The notes under the pieces: model-generated | Told to the model about the DNA's origin: nothing | Database searches by the model: none | The model's input: only the letters and a program-made list of their open reading frames with translations | Program-made: the position numbers and the translations under genes | DNA from: Myxococcales bacterium | Lineage (GTDB): Bacteria; Myxococcota_A; UBA9042 | Direction: 5' to 3' | NCBI GenBank assembly: GCA_947491025.1 | Contig: CANLIC010000037.1 | Coordinates: 1 to 39,914, forward strand | DNA length: 39,914 nucleotides | In this document: one piece after another, positions 8,225-17,979 of the stretch | Layout: each line of letters starts with the position of its first letter | How positions within the stretch are numbered: the stretch's first letter is position 1

Positions 8225-8429
8225 GAAGACTCCGGAGGAAGGCGTCTTTTTCGTCGGGAGGGGACTGCGGCAACTCGGCGAGGCGTCGGAGGTCATCGCG
8301 CGTCAGCAGGTCTTCCGGTGCGCGCGCCGGGCGCTCTTCGACCGTACGCATCCGGGCGCGAAACGCCGCAAGCCGCATGGCGGTTTCGTGCCCTGGCTCG
8401 ACATCCGGCTCTTCGATCTCGGCGACCAT
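8202..8429 (-). CDS. Small charged protein paired with the nucleotidyltransferase
   Basis: A 75-residue protein without a recognised domain, predicted helical and highly charged (MVAEIEEPDVEPG..., ending KDAFLRSLRERLHAR). The ATG at 8429 has GGAGG about 10 bases upstream and lies about 50 bases past a candidate promoter, which argues against the much longer open frame reaching 8711. Its 3' end overlaps the nucleotidyltransferase by 23 bases. The arrangement of a small acidic/basic helical protein ahead of a nucleotidyltransferase resembles a toxin-antitoxin or regulator-enzyme pair, but sequence alone does not prove it. Confidence 0.55.
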   Translation of the reverse strand: MVAEIEEPDVEPGHETAMRLAAFRARMRTVEERPARAPEDLLTRDDLRRLAELPQSPPDEKDAFLRSLRERLHAR

Positions 8430-8480
8430 GGCGACCGACCCTCCGCGGGGCGCGACGAACTGCCGTTGTCGCGGGGCTTC

Positions 8481-8509
8481 AGCATAGGCGGTGTGGCTCG
8501 TGCTTGCTA
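8481..8509 (-). promoter_or_regulatory. Candidate promoter for the small protein/nucleotidyltransferase pair
   Basis: TAGCAA (8509-8504) and TATGCT (8486-8481) on the minus strand are 17 bases apart, about 52 bases ahead of the chosen ATG. It supports the short start of the small protein. Confidence 0.4.
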
Positions 8510-8796
8510 GCGTAATGCCGGGCGGGAGCAGGCCAGGCTCGGGGCGCCGGGCAGCCGCAGCCTTGATGCCCGGACCAGCAGCATCCGCTGGAGGCATTGC
8601 TCCGGCCGCGATGAGCGAGGCGAGCGGTGAAGGGGCAGGAGGGCGCCCGAGCGCAACCGACATCGCCACTGCCACCGCCAAGGTTGCCATGACCGCGTTC
8701 GAGCGCGGCAAGCAGCCCTGGCGCCCAACCTGATGTGGCTCCGCCCTCTACCTGCCCGAAGTGGCCACAGCCCCGCCCGAGGCAAGGCAGATCGCA

Positions 8797-8826
8797 TTGC
8801 CAACCGAGCCGCCCGCCGCCTACCAT
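8797..8826 (+). promoter_or_regulatory. Candidate promoter for the 8879 lipoprotein
   Basis: TTGCCA (8797-8802) and TACCAT (8821-8826) with an 18-base spacer, 52 bases before the ATG at 8879. The -35 has five of six consensus bases and the -10 four of six. Confidence 0.5.
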
Positions 8827-8878
8827 CGCAGCCAGTCGCAGCGCCGCGGCGCCAGCGCCACGCTGCTTGGAGCCTCAC

Positions 8879-9406
8879 ATGCACCCGATCCCCCGCCACC
8901 CGCACGCACCCGCCCGCGCCTACCGCACCGCGCTCACGTTTACGGTCATGTTGCTCGCCGCCGCCGGCCTGACCGCCTGCGACACCGTCGGCAAGACCAT
9001 CGACAAAGCGCGCATGAAAATCATGGGCATCGAGGTCTTGGACCCCGAGCGCGAGACCGCCGAGTGGGTGCTGCGGCAAGCGATCGACGCCGCCAACAAC
9101 AGCAACGAAGAAGAGGGTTGGGAGCGCTTTCAGAAGATGCTGCACAGCGACGAGCGCACCCCGAACTCCCTTCGCAACTGGTACGACAACGGCTGGAAGC
9201 GGATGCGCCGCCAGGCCAAGGACTACCTCGCGCCCGACAACTCCTTCAAGCTTGCAGATTACAAAGAGATCATGAGCAGCACCGGCGAGCTCGCCGGCGT
9301 CGAGTTCTTTGTCGTGAGCACCAAGAAGGAGATGCCGACGCCGTGTGCGGTGTACCGCGACGCCGAGCAGGAAGACCGCTGGCGCATCCGGCGATGCTCG
9401 CTGTGA
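8879..9406 (+). CDS. Lipoprotein of unknown function
   Basis: A 175-residue protein. The ATG is preceded by GGAG at 6 bases and followed by a signal peptide with a lipobox (LLAAAGLTAC-DTVG), so it is probably an anchored lipoprotein. The mature part begins with an amphipathic stretch (GKTIDKARMKIMG), then a helical region (AEWVLRQAIDAANN), and ends with a likely beta segment (GVEFFVVSTKKEMPTPCAVYRD...RWRIRRCSL) containing two cysteines that may form a disulfide. I do not recognise the family. The Ala-rich gene starts 58 bases downstream in the same direction, and UbiB follows, so the three may share a transcript. Confidence 0.75.
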   Translation: MHPIPRHPHAPARAYRTALTFTVMLLAAAGLTACDTVGKTIDKARMKIMGIEVLDPERETAEWVLRQAIDAANNSNEEEGWERFQKMLHSDERTPNSLRNWYDNGWKRMRRQAKDYLAPDNSFKLADYKEIMSSTGELAGVEFFVVSTKKEMPTPCAVYRDAEQEDRWRIRRCSL

Positions 9407-9464
9407 GCGCGGACGCGCGGCGGCGGCCGCGGCCGGAGCGCCCAGGCGGCGCGAGCTGCGCCCG

Positions 9465-10139
9465 ATGATCGGAAAAGCGCTCGAAAAAGGGGTCGCCAGC
9501 GTGGTGGCGCGGTGGATGCTTGAGGGCCACGCCGACGCGGTGCTCGATCGGGTCGCCGCCGCCGGCGCGCTGCCGCCGGAGGAGCTGGCCGACCTGCGGG
9601 CCAAGAGCCGGGCGCGACTGGAGAGGGTACGCGACGAGGGCGCGCCTTACGCCCAGATGCTCGGCGACGTGACGACCGCGGCGTTGCAGCGTCTGCCGAT
9701 CGCGTCGGTCGCGGGAGCGGCGGCGCCGGGCTGGCTCGCCGAGCTGGCCGCTTCGGCGCGGGCGGCTGCCGGGCCGGCGATGCGGGCGGCAGCAGAGGCG
9801 GCGGCGCACTCGGCGCGCGAGGCCGTGGCCGCGGGCATGGCCGCGGCCGACGCCCAGGCGCTGCGGGCGCAAGCTTCGCAAGCCCAGACGCGGTCCGAGC
9901 CGACAGCCCAGGGTGAATCGCCAGCCCAGTCCAACGCCCAGTCCAACGCCCAGTCCAACGCCGATGTGGCGGCCCGGACCGCGCCCGAGACCGAGGCCCA
10001 GATCGCAGCCCAGGCCGCAGGACAGGATGAAGCGCAGCCGCAGGCCCAGGCCCAACCCGCCGCAGGGGACATCGACGCCGAAGCGAAGCACTCCGCAACG
10101 CCAGGGCTCGCCGAGTCTCGCAAAGGCGGCCGGACGTGA
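9465..10139 (+). CDS. Ala-rich helical protein upstream of ubiB-like gene
   Basis: A 224-residue protein with no recognised domain. The first 80 residues (MIGKALEKGVASVVARWMLEGHADAV...LPPEELADLRAKSRARLERV) look like packed amphipathic helices. The second half is low complexity, rich in Ala and Gln, with a threefold AQSN repeat. No signal peptide is visible. The ATG at 9465 has only a weak ribosome site, so the start is tentative. Its stop overlaps the GTG of the ABC1/UbiB gene in a GTGA, so the two proteins are likely made together and may work together. Confidence 0.6.
   Translation: MIGKALEKGVASVVARWMLEGHADAVLDRVAAAGALPPEELADLRAKSRARLERVRDEGAPYAQMLGDVTTAALQRLPIASVAGAAAPGWLAELAASARAAAGPAMRAAAEAAAHSAREAVAAGMAAADAQALRAQASQAQTRSEPTAQGESPAQSNAQSNAQSNADVAARTAPETEAQIAAQAAGQDEAQPQAQAQPAAGDIDAEAKHSATPGLAESRKGGRT
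9927..9962. repeat. Three tandem 12-base repeats inside the Ala-rich gene
   Basis: Three perfect copies of CAGTCCAACGCC encode the AQSN repeats. Being a multiple of three, changes in copy number would keep the frame. Confidence 0.9.
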
Positions 10140-11830
10140 GTGCCCTCGGTCGGCTCTTGGCCCTGCCTGGCATGGCGCGCCAGGTGCGCCGCCTGCGTCA
10201 GGTGCTCGGCGTGGCGGTCCGCTATGGGTTCGGCCACGTCCTCGATCGGGTCGGGCTGGCTTCGCTGGTGCGCCTCGGCCGCGACGTCGAGGCCGACGCC
10301 ACCCTCGCCGATCGCCGGTGGGAGGTGCGCCTGCGCATGGCGCTCGAGGAGCTCGGGCCCACTTTCATCAAGCTCGGCCAGGCGCTGGCGACGCGGCCCG
10401 ATCTGGTGCCGATGTCGCTCATCGAGGAGCTGCGGCGCCTGCAGGACGATGTGCCGCCCTTCGACAGCGAGCTGGCGCAGTCGATGATCGTGAGCGAGCT
10501 CGGCCAGCCGATCGACCGCGCCTTCGCCCACTTCGAGCGGAAGCCGATCGCCGCCGCCTCCATCGCGCAGGTCCACCGCGCCCGCTTGCACGACGGGACC
10601 TGGGTGGTGGTCAAGCTGCAACGGCCCGGCCTCGACGAGCGCATCCGCCGCGACCTGGAGCTGATCACCTTCGTCGCCGGCTGGCTCGAGCAGCAGCTCC
10701 CCGAAGTGCGGCGCTTCAAGCCGGTGGAGGCGATCGAGGAGCTGGCGCGCAACCTGAAGCTGGAGACCGACTTTGGCAATGAGCTTCGGAACATCGAGCG
10801 CTTTCGCCAACAGCTCGTCGACCACCCGCGCATGGTCGTGCCGCGCACCTGGCCCGAGCTCTCGACCCGCCGCATGTTGGTCATGGAGTTCCTCGACGGC
10901 TGCCGCATCACCGACCGCGCGCGCCTCGCGGAGTGGGGCGTCGACCCGGTGCAGATCGCCGAGTTCTCCACCCATCAGGTGATCTCGAGCATCTTCGAGC
11001 ACGGCTTCTTCCACGGCGATCCGCACGAGGGCAACTTCCTGGTGCTGCGCGATGGTCGGCTCGGGGTGCTCGACTTCGGGATGATGGGGTCGCTCGACCG
11101 CGAGCGCATCGACGAGCTGCTGACCTTCATGGCGGCGCTGCTGCTCGGCGACGCGGAGCTGTTGGTGGCGCAGCTGATGGACCTCGGCCTGCTCGGCGAC
11201 AGCGTCAATGTGCGACGCCTGCGCGGCGAGGTCTCGACGCTGATGGGTCGCTACCACGGCGTCGACATCCAGAGCGTCGAGGTCAGCACCTTCCTCGGCG
11301 AGGCGATCGAGGTCATCACCCGCCACGACATCGACCTGCCATCCGACCTGCTGCTGATCGGCAAGGCGCTGTCGACGATGGAGGGCATCGCCCGCCAGAT
11401 TCACCCGACCTTCAACCCGCTCGTCGACTTGCGACCGGTGTTTGTCCGCTTGTACCTGGCGCGCGCCCTCGATCCCGAGACCTACAGCCGCCGCATCACC
11501 CGCACCGCCCGCGACTGGTGGAGCCTCGCCAACGTCGTCCCCGGCGAGCTGCGCGCCATCTTGCGAAGGGCCCGCCGCGGCGAGATTCGCTTTGAGGTCG
11601 CAGATCCGGGCCTCGATCGCCTCCTCGAAGCGCGCGACCGCCAGGTCAACCGGGTGATCTTGACCGCCACAACGCTGGCCGCCTGGGGCCTGTTCGCGGC
11701 GCTCTTGCCCACCGCCGAGCTGCGCGGCTGGTGGTCGCCGACGACCTGGTGGGCGCTGCTGCTGGCGCTGACGGGCTTCTGGACCGGGGGATTGCTCGGC
11801 ATCTCGCTGCTCCGCTCACGGGCGATCTAG
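10136..11830 (+). CDS. ABC1/AarF/UbiB family atypical kinase
   Basis: A 564-residue member of the ABC1/UbiB family, atypical kinase-like ATPases needed for ubiquinone-type quinone synthesis or lipid handling at the inner membrane. Family motifs are present: the KxGQ helix (TFIKLGQALATRPDLVP, about 75-92), AAASIAQVHRA in the Ala-rich loop, the lysine in VVVKLQRPG, ExD near LKLETDFGNELRN, the HGDPHEGN catalytic loop (about 295) and LDFGMMG. Two hydrophobic C-terminal segments (about 505-560) should be membrane helices. The GTG start overlaps the preceding stop by 4 bases. Whether it serves quinone synthesis or another lipid role cannot be told, since no other ubi gene is nearby. Confidence 0.93.
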   Translation: MSALGRLLALPGMARQVRRLRQVLGVAVRYGFGHVLDRVGLASLVRLGRDVEADATLADRRWEVRLRMALEELGPTFIKLGQALATRPDLVPMSLIEELRRLQDDVPPFDSELAQSMIVSELGQPIDRAFAHFERKPIAAASIAQVHRARLHDGTWVVVKLQRPGLDERIRRDLELITFVAGWLEQQLPEVRRFKPVEAIEELARNLKLETDFGNELRNIERFRQQLVDHPRMVVPRTWPELSTRRMLVMEFLDGCRITDRARLAEWGVDPVQIAEFSTHQVISSIFEHGFFHGDPHEGNFLVLRDGRLGVLDFGMMGSLDRERIDELLTFMAALLLGDAELLVAQLMDLGLLGDSVNVRRLRGEVSTLMGRYHGVDIQSVEVSTFLGEAIEVITRHDIDLPSDLLLIGKALSTMEGIARQIHPTFNPLVDLRPVFVRLYLARALDPETYSRRITRTARDWWSLANVVPGELRAILRRARRGEIRFEVADPGLDRLLEARDRQVNRVILTATTLAAWGLFAALLPTAELRGWWSPTTWWALLLALTGFWTGGLLGISLLRSRAI

Positions 11831-11852
11831 CGTTGCGCGACGCTTTGGCGCT

Positions 11853-11888
11853 CGCTGCAGGCCTGCCGGCTGGCGGCCTGACGCAGCG
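11853..11888 (+). terminator. Possible terminator after the ubiB-like gene
   Basis: Hairpin 22 bases past the stop: CGCTGC-AGGCC pairs with GGCCT-GAC-GCAGCG, an 11-pair stem with a three-base bulge and an 11-base loop. There is no T run, so intrinsic termination is uncertain. Confidence 0.35.
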
Positions 11889-11904
11889 CGACGGCAGCCG
11901 GCGA

Positions 11905-11933
11905 TTGCCAAGCTCCGGCCCCGCCCCTATGGT
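11905..11933 (+). promoter_or_regulatory. Candidate promoter for the zinc-ribbon gene
   Basis: TTGCCA (11905-11910) and TATGGT (11928-11933) with a 17-base spacer, 45 bases before the GTG start. It suggests that the gene is transcribed separately from the UbiB unit. Confidence 0.5.
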
Positions 11934-11978
11934 TCGCCCGCCAGCGCCGTCGACTGCGGCCCGGCACAGGAGCCCAAA

Positions 11979-12488
11979 GTGACCTTGCATCGCCTGCGCC
12001 GCGCCGATGTCCTGCCCTCGGTCGGCCGCGAATGCGAGTCCTGGTGTACGGCCTGCAAGCGGGTGCTCGACCACGTCATTACGGCGATGAACGGGCGCGA
12101 GATCGTGCAGGTGCGCTGCAGAACCTGCGGCTCCGTTCACCGCTTCAAGGGCGCGGCGGCGAGCGCAGCCGCTGCGGCGAGCCCGAAGGCCACGGCGGCG
12201 GCTGTGCCGAAGGTGAGCAGCGGTGGCAAGGCGGCGAGCGCCCCGGCCGCAGAAGCGCGGCCACCGACCCAGCGCCCAGCCGCGGCGGCCGAACGCCAGC
12301 GCTACCAGCGCCAGCTGGCCGAGCGCGATGTCGCCACGGCCCTCGACTACAGCCCAGCGCTACGGCCCGCCGTCGGGGCCCTCTTGCGCCATGCGCGCTT
12401 TGGCTACGGGCTCGTGGAGGCCCTTGGCGACGGCAAGGCGCAGATCCTGTTCTCCGATGGCATCAAGCTGTTGGTCGTCGGCCGCTAG
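11979..12488 (+). CDS. Zinc-ribbon protein with C-terminal beta domain
   Basis: A 169-residue cytosolic protein. The GTG start has AGGAG 6 bases upstream. Two CxxC pairs (CTAC near 23-26 and CRTC near 47-50) form a probable zinc ribbon. An Ala-rich linker (about 58-105) follows. The C-terminal part (YSPALRPAVGALLRHARFGYGLVEALGDGKAQILFSDGIKLLVVGR) has the pattern of a small beta-barrel often found at the end of Myxococcota proteins (HPxFGxGxV...VxFxDGxKxLVH); in those relatives it is described only as hypothetical. The combination suggests nucleic-acid or protein binding, but the function is unknown. Confidence 0.8.
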   Translation: MTLHRLRRADVLPSVGRECESWCTACKRVLDHVITAMNGREIVQVRCRTCGSVHRFKGAAASAAAAASPKATAAAVPKVSSGGKAASAPAAEARPPTQRPAAAAERQRYQRQLAERDVATALDYSPALRPAVGALLRHARFGYGLVEALGDGKAQILFSDGIKLLVVGR

Positions 12489-12526
12489 GTCGCCGCCTCC
12501 GCGTTCGCTGATTACGCCCTGCCGCA

Positions 12527-12547
12527 GCGGCTTTGCCGCAGTTTCTT
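12527..12547 (+). terminator. Probable terminator after the zinc-ribbon gene
   Basis: GCGGC-TTT-GCCGC stem followed by AGTTTCTT, 38 bases past the stop at 12488. The T-rich tail makes this the best intrinsic terminator in the window, although the stem is short. Confidence 0.45.
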
Positions 12548-12575
12548 CGACTTCGCACGCGCGTGGGCCTACAAT
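12546..12575 (+). promoter_or_regulatory. Candidate promoter for the repeat-kinase gene
   Basis: TTCGAC (12546-12551) and TACAAT (12570-12575) with an 18-base spacer, 91 bases before the ATG at 12667. The -10 has five of six consensus bases. Confidence 0.45.
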
Positions 12576-12666
12576 CGAGCGGAGCGCGCTCGCCGGGCTG
12601 CCCCGGCGACCCACGGCGCCTTCGACATAGCAGCGGGTCCCCCGTTCCCCGCCCGCTAGGATCGCG

Positions 12667-14892
<2,226 letters not shown>

Positions 14893-14935
14893 GCCGAACC
14901 CCATCGCCGGCGTGATGGCGGCTGGGCGGCTGCGC

Positions 14936-16063
14936 TCAGCGCCCGGCGCGGGCGTGGCGCGCCATGGCGGCCAGCGTGGCCTCCAAGGCGAGCTGCGGCG
15001 ACGGATTGTAGACCGATGCCGCCTCGGTGCGCTCGAGCTCCTCGATGGCGCTGGCCAGCGGCTCGACGCCGACACGTCGCGCGAGGCCTTGCAGGGCCGC
15101 GGCCCAGGGCGCGTGCGGCAGAGAGGTGGCGTCGATGCCGGCGCCTATCAGCACCGCGTCGCGCAGCACGGCTCGCAGCAGGTCCAAGCAGACCAAGAGC
15201 CGTTCCCGATCCAGCCCTTTGCCCTTGCTGCCCGTGCCGGCCTCAGGGTTCGGGTCGGCGTCGGCGTCGCCGCCGGTCTGCAGCGCGGGCGCGGAAGCGA
15301 TCAGCGCCGAGAGCACCTCGACCTGCCCCACCTCGTGACCCACCGGCCGCAATCCAAGGTGGACCACGGCGTCGACGACGGCTGCCACCACAGGGTGCCA
15401 GGCGGGATCGGCCCGCAGGCGCGCGGCGCTCAGGCTGCCATCGCCAAGGGCGGCGCCGAGGCGCAGCAGCGCTGGATCGATCGCCTGCCCTCGCTGGGCG
15501 GCCTCGCTGGCGAGCACGGTGCAGATCTCCTCCGCCGCGAGCGGCCCAAAGCGCAGCGTCTGGCAGCGCGAACGGATGGTGTCGAGCAGCAGCTGCGGGC
15601 GCGAGGACACGAGCAGGAAGTGCGTCCGCGAAGGCGGCTCTTCCAGCGTCTTGAGCAGCGCGTTGGCGGCCTCTTCGCCCATGCGATCGGCCTCGAGTAG
15701 CAGGACGACCTTGTGGCGGCCGAGCACGGGCTCGTAGCGTAGGCGGGGCGCCAGCGCGCGCACCTGCTCTATTTTGATGGTCCGCCCCTGCGCCTCCACG
15801 CGCGCGACATCTGGGTGCTCGCCGCGGGCCAAGGCGAGGCACGAGCGGCAGCTGCCGCAGGCGTCGCCGGGGCGATCGCTCTCGGCCCCGTTGGGCCGCA
15901 GGCAAGCGAGCGTCGCAGCGACGGCGCTGGCGAGGGTCGACTTGCCGACGCCGACAGGCCCCTCAAAGAGCAGCGCGTGGGCCGGACGACCGACGGTGAG
16001 CAGGCGCGCCAGCGCAGCGCGCTGCGCGACGTGGCCGGCCAGGGTTGAGAGCAGAGACAGCAT
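14936..16063 (-). CDS. holB: DNA polymerase III delta' subunit
   Basis: A 375-residue AAA+ clamp-loader subunit that helps load the sliding clamp during replication. Seen in order: Walker A GPVGVGKST (Lys 41), a zinc module with Cys 54, 69, 72 and 75 (CGSCRSC), the KIEQVRAL segment, the LLLEADRMGEEAANALLKTLEEPP core that carries the acidic Walker B region, and the LLDTIRSRCQTLRF motif containing SRC. I use the ATG at 16063 because the protein then begins directly at the usual AAA+ start; the in-frame ATG at 16099 lies inside the -35 box of the putative promoter. It converges with the kinase gene, 43 bases apart. The C-terminal third is diverged and Ala-rich, as usual for delta'. Confidence 0.92.
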   Translation of the reverse strand: MLSLLSTLAGHVAQRAALARLLTVGRPAHALLFEGPVGVGKSTLASAVAATLACLRPNGAESDRPGDACGSCRSCLALARGEHPDVARVEAQGRTIKIEQVRALAPRLRYEPVLGRHKVVLLLEADRMGEEAANALLKTLEEPPSRTHFLLVSSRPQLLLDTIRSRCQTLRFGPLAAEEICTVLASEAAQRGQAIDPALLRLGAALGDGSLSAARLRADPAWHPVVAAVVDAVVHLGLRPVGHEVGQVEVLSALIASAPALQTGGDADADPNPEAGTGSKGKGLDRERLLVCLDLLRAVLRDAVLIGAGIDATSLPHAPWAAALQGLARRVGVEPLASAIEELERTEAASVYNPSPQLALEATLAAMARHARAGR

Positions 16064-16070
16064 GGCGCTG

Positions 16071-16099
16071 AGCGTAGCCACCGGGCGCCGCCGCCGCAA
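16071..16099 (-). promoter_or_regulatory. Candidate promoter giving a leaderless holB transcript
   Basis: On the minus strand TTGCGG (16099-16094) and TACGCT (16076-16071) are 17 bases apart. Seven bases past the -10 would place the transcription start at about 16064-16063, on the ATG itself, which fits the lack of any ribosome site there. Confidence 0.5.
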
Positions 16100-16215
16100 C
16101 GCAGTGGGAGCCGCGCGCCCTCGGGGTGAGCGCCGTCGGTGCCAGGGCTGTGACGGCCGGCGGGCCGGCGCGCCCCGACTGCGTCAAGCTGTGTCTCAGG
16201 CTTGAGCGCAGAAGC

Positions 16216-16244
16216 TAGCGCGCGTCCCCGCGAGCGGTTATCCT
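16216..16244 (+). promoter_or_regulatory. Candidate promoter for the TIG/MYXO-CTERM gene
   Basis: TAGCGC (16216-16221) and TATCCT (16239-16244) are 17 bases apart, 36 bases before the ATG at 16280. The -35 is weak. Confidence 0.35.
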
Positions 16245-16279
16245 CTGCGGCGGCGCACGTGCGCAGCAGGAGGGCCTTG

Positions 16280-17917
16280 ATGTCTCGCCATTTCACCCCC
16301 TCGGCACGGACGCCCTTGGCGCTTGTCGCTTGCGCCACGTTGCTGGCGGTTCCCGCCTTCGCCGAAAAGACCATCTGGAAATACGACGACTTGCCGGGCG
16401 ACATGGTCGTGCTGGCCGACGGGCTCAAGAAACACCCGATGGCGGCCCACCCGGGCTTCGTCAAGGGCGAGGCCTTCGGTCAGATCTACAAGCCGCAGGC
16501 CGGCGACTATCCCGTCAAGGTGCTGAGCGTCGAGCTGGTGATGGCCGCGGCCGAAACGGCGAAGCAGCCCTTCGCCTCCGTTGCGGCCTCCATCGAGTTC
16601 TACAACGACAAGGACGTCGCGGCGACGCCCGACGCCGCGCCGGTCTGGACCATCAACACCGCGGATTTCTTCAACAGCGCCGCCGGCAAGCCTGGCATGG
16701 ATATTCAGGGCAACTCGGCGATGATCTACGAGTTCGACTGGAGCAAGCCAGAGAACCACCCGCCGGAGTTCACGAGCGGCAACATCCGCGTCGTGGTGCG
16801 CATCCTGTCGAACGCCAGCGATACCGGCGAGTACTGGGAACCTGGCTGCTCGAGCTCGGGCCTCGGCATCTGCCAGTGCAGCAAGGTCAATCTGGGGCTC
16901 GGCCTTGAGACCTGCGGCTGCCAGCAGCTGGCGGCGCTCACCGACTCGGCGACCACGTCGAAGGCGAATGTGCTGCACATCGTCTACCCGCTCGGCACCT
17001 GCTCGGGCTCCAAGAAGTGGGTGTGGCTCGAGGACATCGCCAAGGAAGGCAAGCAGATGAAGGGCGACTTCCTGCTCCGCATCGGCGTCGAGGGCACCGG
17101 CAGTGGCGGTACGGGCGGCGAGGTCGATGCTGGCACAAGCGACACGGGCGGCAAGCCAGACGTCGGCGAGCTCGACACCGCGGCGCTGCTGAAGCCGGTG
17201 GTGCTCTTCGTGACCCCATCGGCGATCGAGCAGGGCACGATCACGGAGATCGAGATCGTCGGCGAGCAGTTCCAGCCAGGGGCGAAGGTCGAGATCGGCG
17301 CGACGGCCATCCCGGTCTCGAGCGTCACGGCGACCAAGATCAAGGCGACCGTGACCGCCGCCGTCGGTGTCGGCAAGCAGCCCGTCTTGGTCACCAACCC
17401 CAATGGCCAGGTCGGCTACAAGCAGGACGCCTTTACGGTCGTCGCCAAGGCGGTCGAGGACGCGTCTGACGGCGCCGCTGCGGACGTAGCACCGGTCGAC
17501 TCCGGCGCCGCGCTCGGGCCGCTCGGCATCGATCTGGTCGATCCCAAGTGCGTCGAGCCGAGCCTCGACACCCAGATCACCGTCTTTGGCAACGGCTTCA
17601 CGGACGGCATGATCTTCGAGTTGGGGGCTCAGAAGCTCTTGGCTGTCAACGTGTTGTCGCCGACCAAGGCCACGGCGCTGGTGCCGAAGGGCCTTCCCCG
17701 CGGACTCTCGTCGCTGGTCGCGTCGCGCCCCGATGGCAAGGCGGCGTCGTTGGCCAACGCGATCCAGGTCGGCTGCAGCGTCGGCGGCGGGCCCTCAAGT
17801 AGCGGCTGCAGCGCCGGCGTCCGCGGCGATTCACAGGACGCCGCGCCCATGACCTTGCTCGCGCTGGGAATCCTGACCATGCTGGGGCTGTGGCGCCGCC
17901 GCGCGCGCAGCTTCTGA
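16280..17917 (+). CDS. Surface protein with TIG domains and MYXO-CTERM-like tail
   Basis: A 545-residue exported protein. AGGAGG 6 bases ahead of the ATG fixes the start, and the N-terminus is a signal peptide ending AVPAFA-EKT. Residues of about 20-280 form a domain I do not recognise, with a Cys cluster (CSSSGLGICQC...CGCQQ). After a Gly/Thr/Asp linker come two IPT/TIG-type immunoglobulin folds (about 302-390 and 417-497; P-x-x-x-x-x-G-x-x-x-x-I-x-G motifs). The end has cysteines, a hydrophobic stretch (MTLLALGILTMLGLW) and RRRARSF, matching the MYXO-CTERM sorting pattern. It is therefore probably anchored at the cell surface. The ligand or role is unknown. Confidence 0.85.
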   Translation: MSRHFTPSARTPLALVACATLLAVPAFAEKTIWKYDDLPGDMVVLADGLKKHPMAAHPGFVKGEAFGQIYKPQAGDYPVKVLSVELVMAAAETAKQPFASVAASIEFYNDKDVAATPDAAPVWTINTADFFNSAAGKPGMDIQGNSAMIYEFDWSKPENHPPEFTSGNIRVVVRILSNASDTGEYWEPGCSSSGLGICQCSKVNLGLGLETCGCQQLAALTDSATTSKANVLHIVYPLGTCSGSKKWVWLEDIAKEGKQMKGDFLLRIGVEGTGSGGTGGEVDAGTSDTGGKPDVGELDTAALLKPVVLFVTPSAIEQGTITEIEIVGEQFQPGAKVEIGATAIPVSSVTATKIKATVTAAVGVGKQPVLVTNPNGQVGYKQDAFTVVAKAVEDASDGAAADVAPVDSGAALGPLGIDLVDPKCVEPSLDTQITVFGNGFTDGMIFELGAQKLLAVNVLSPTKATALVPKGLPRGLSSLVASRPDGKAASLANAIQVGCSVGGGPSSSGCSAGVRGDSQDAAPMTLLALGILTMLGLWRRRARSF

Positions 17918-17918
17918 G

Positions 17919-17937
17919 GTCGGTCTTCCGGACCGGC
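17919..17937 (+). terminator. Possible terminator after the TIG-domain gene
   Basis: GTCGGTC-TTCCG-GACCGGC, a 7-pair stem (one G-T pair) with a 5-base loop, starting one base past the stop codon. It has no T run. Confidence 0.35.
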
Positions 17938-17979
17938 GTTCGGCTGCCCTAGGCTCGGCCTGCGCCTACAGGGGGCTGA

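Larger units (their letters stand above)
8430..8878. other. Divergent intergenic region
   Basis: This 449-base stretch separates the minus-strand nucleotidyltransferase pair from the plus-strand lipoprotein. It holds candidate promoters in both directions (8481-8509 minus, 8797-8826 plus). The open frames inside have no ribosome sites or family features, so I call no gene here. Confidence 0.55.

Noticed and set aside
8429..8711. Long N-terminal extension of the small protein ahead of the nucleotidyltransferase
   Set aside because: The extension crosses a candidate promoter, has no ribosome site and reads as low-complexity Ala/Pro sequence.
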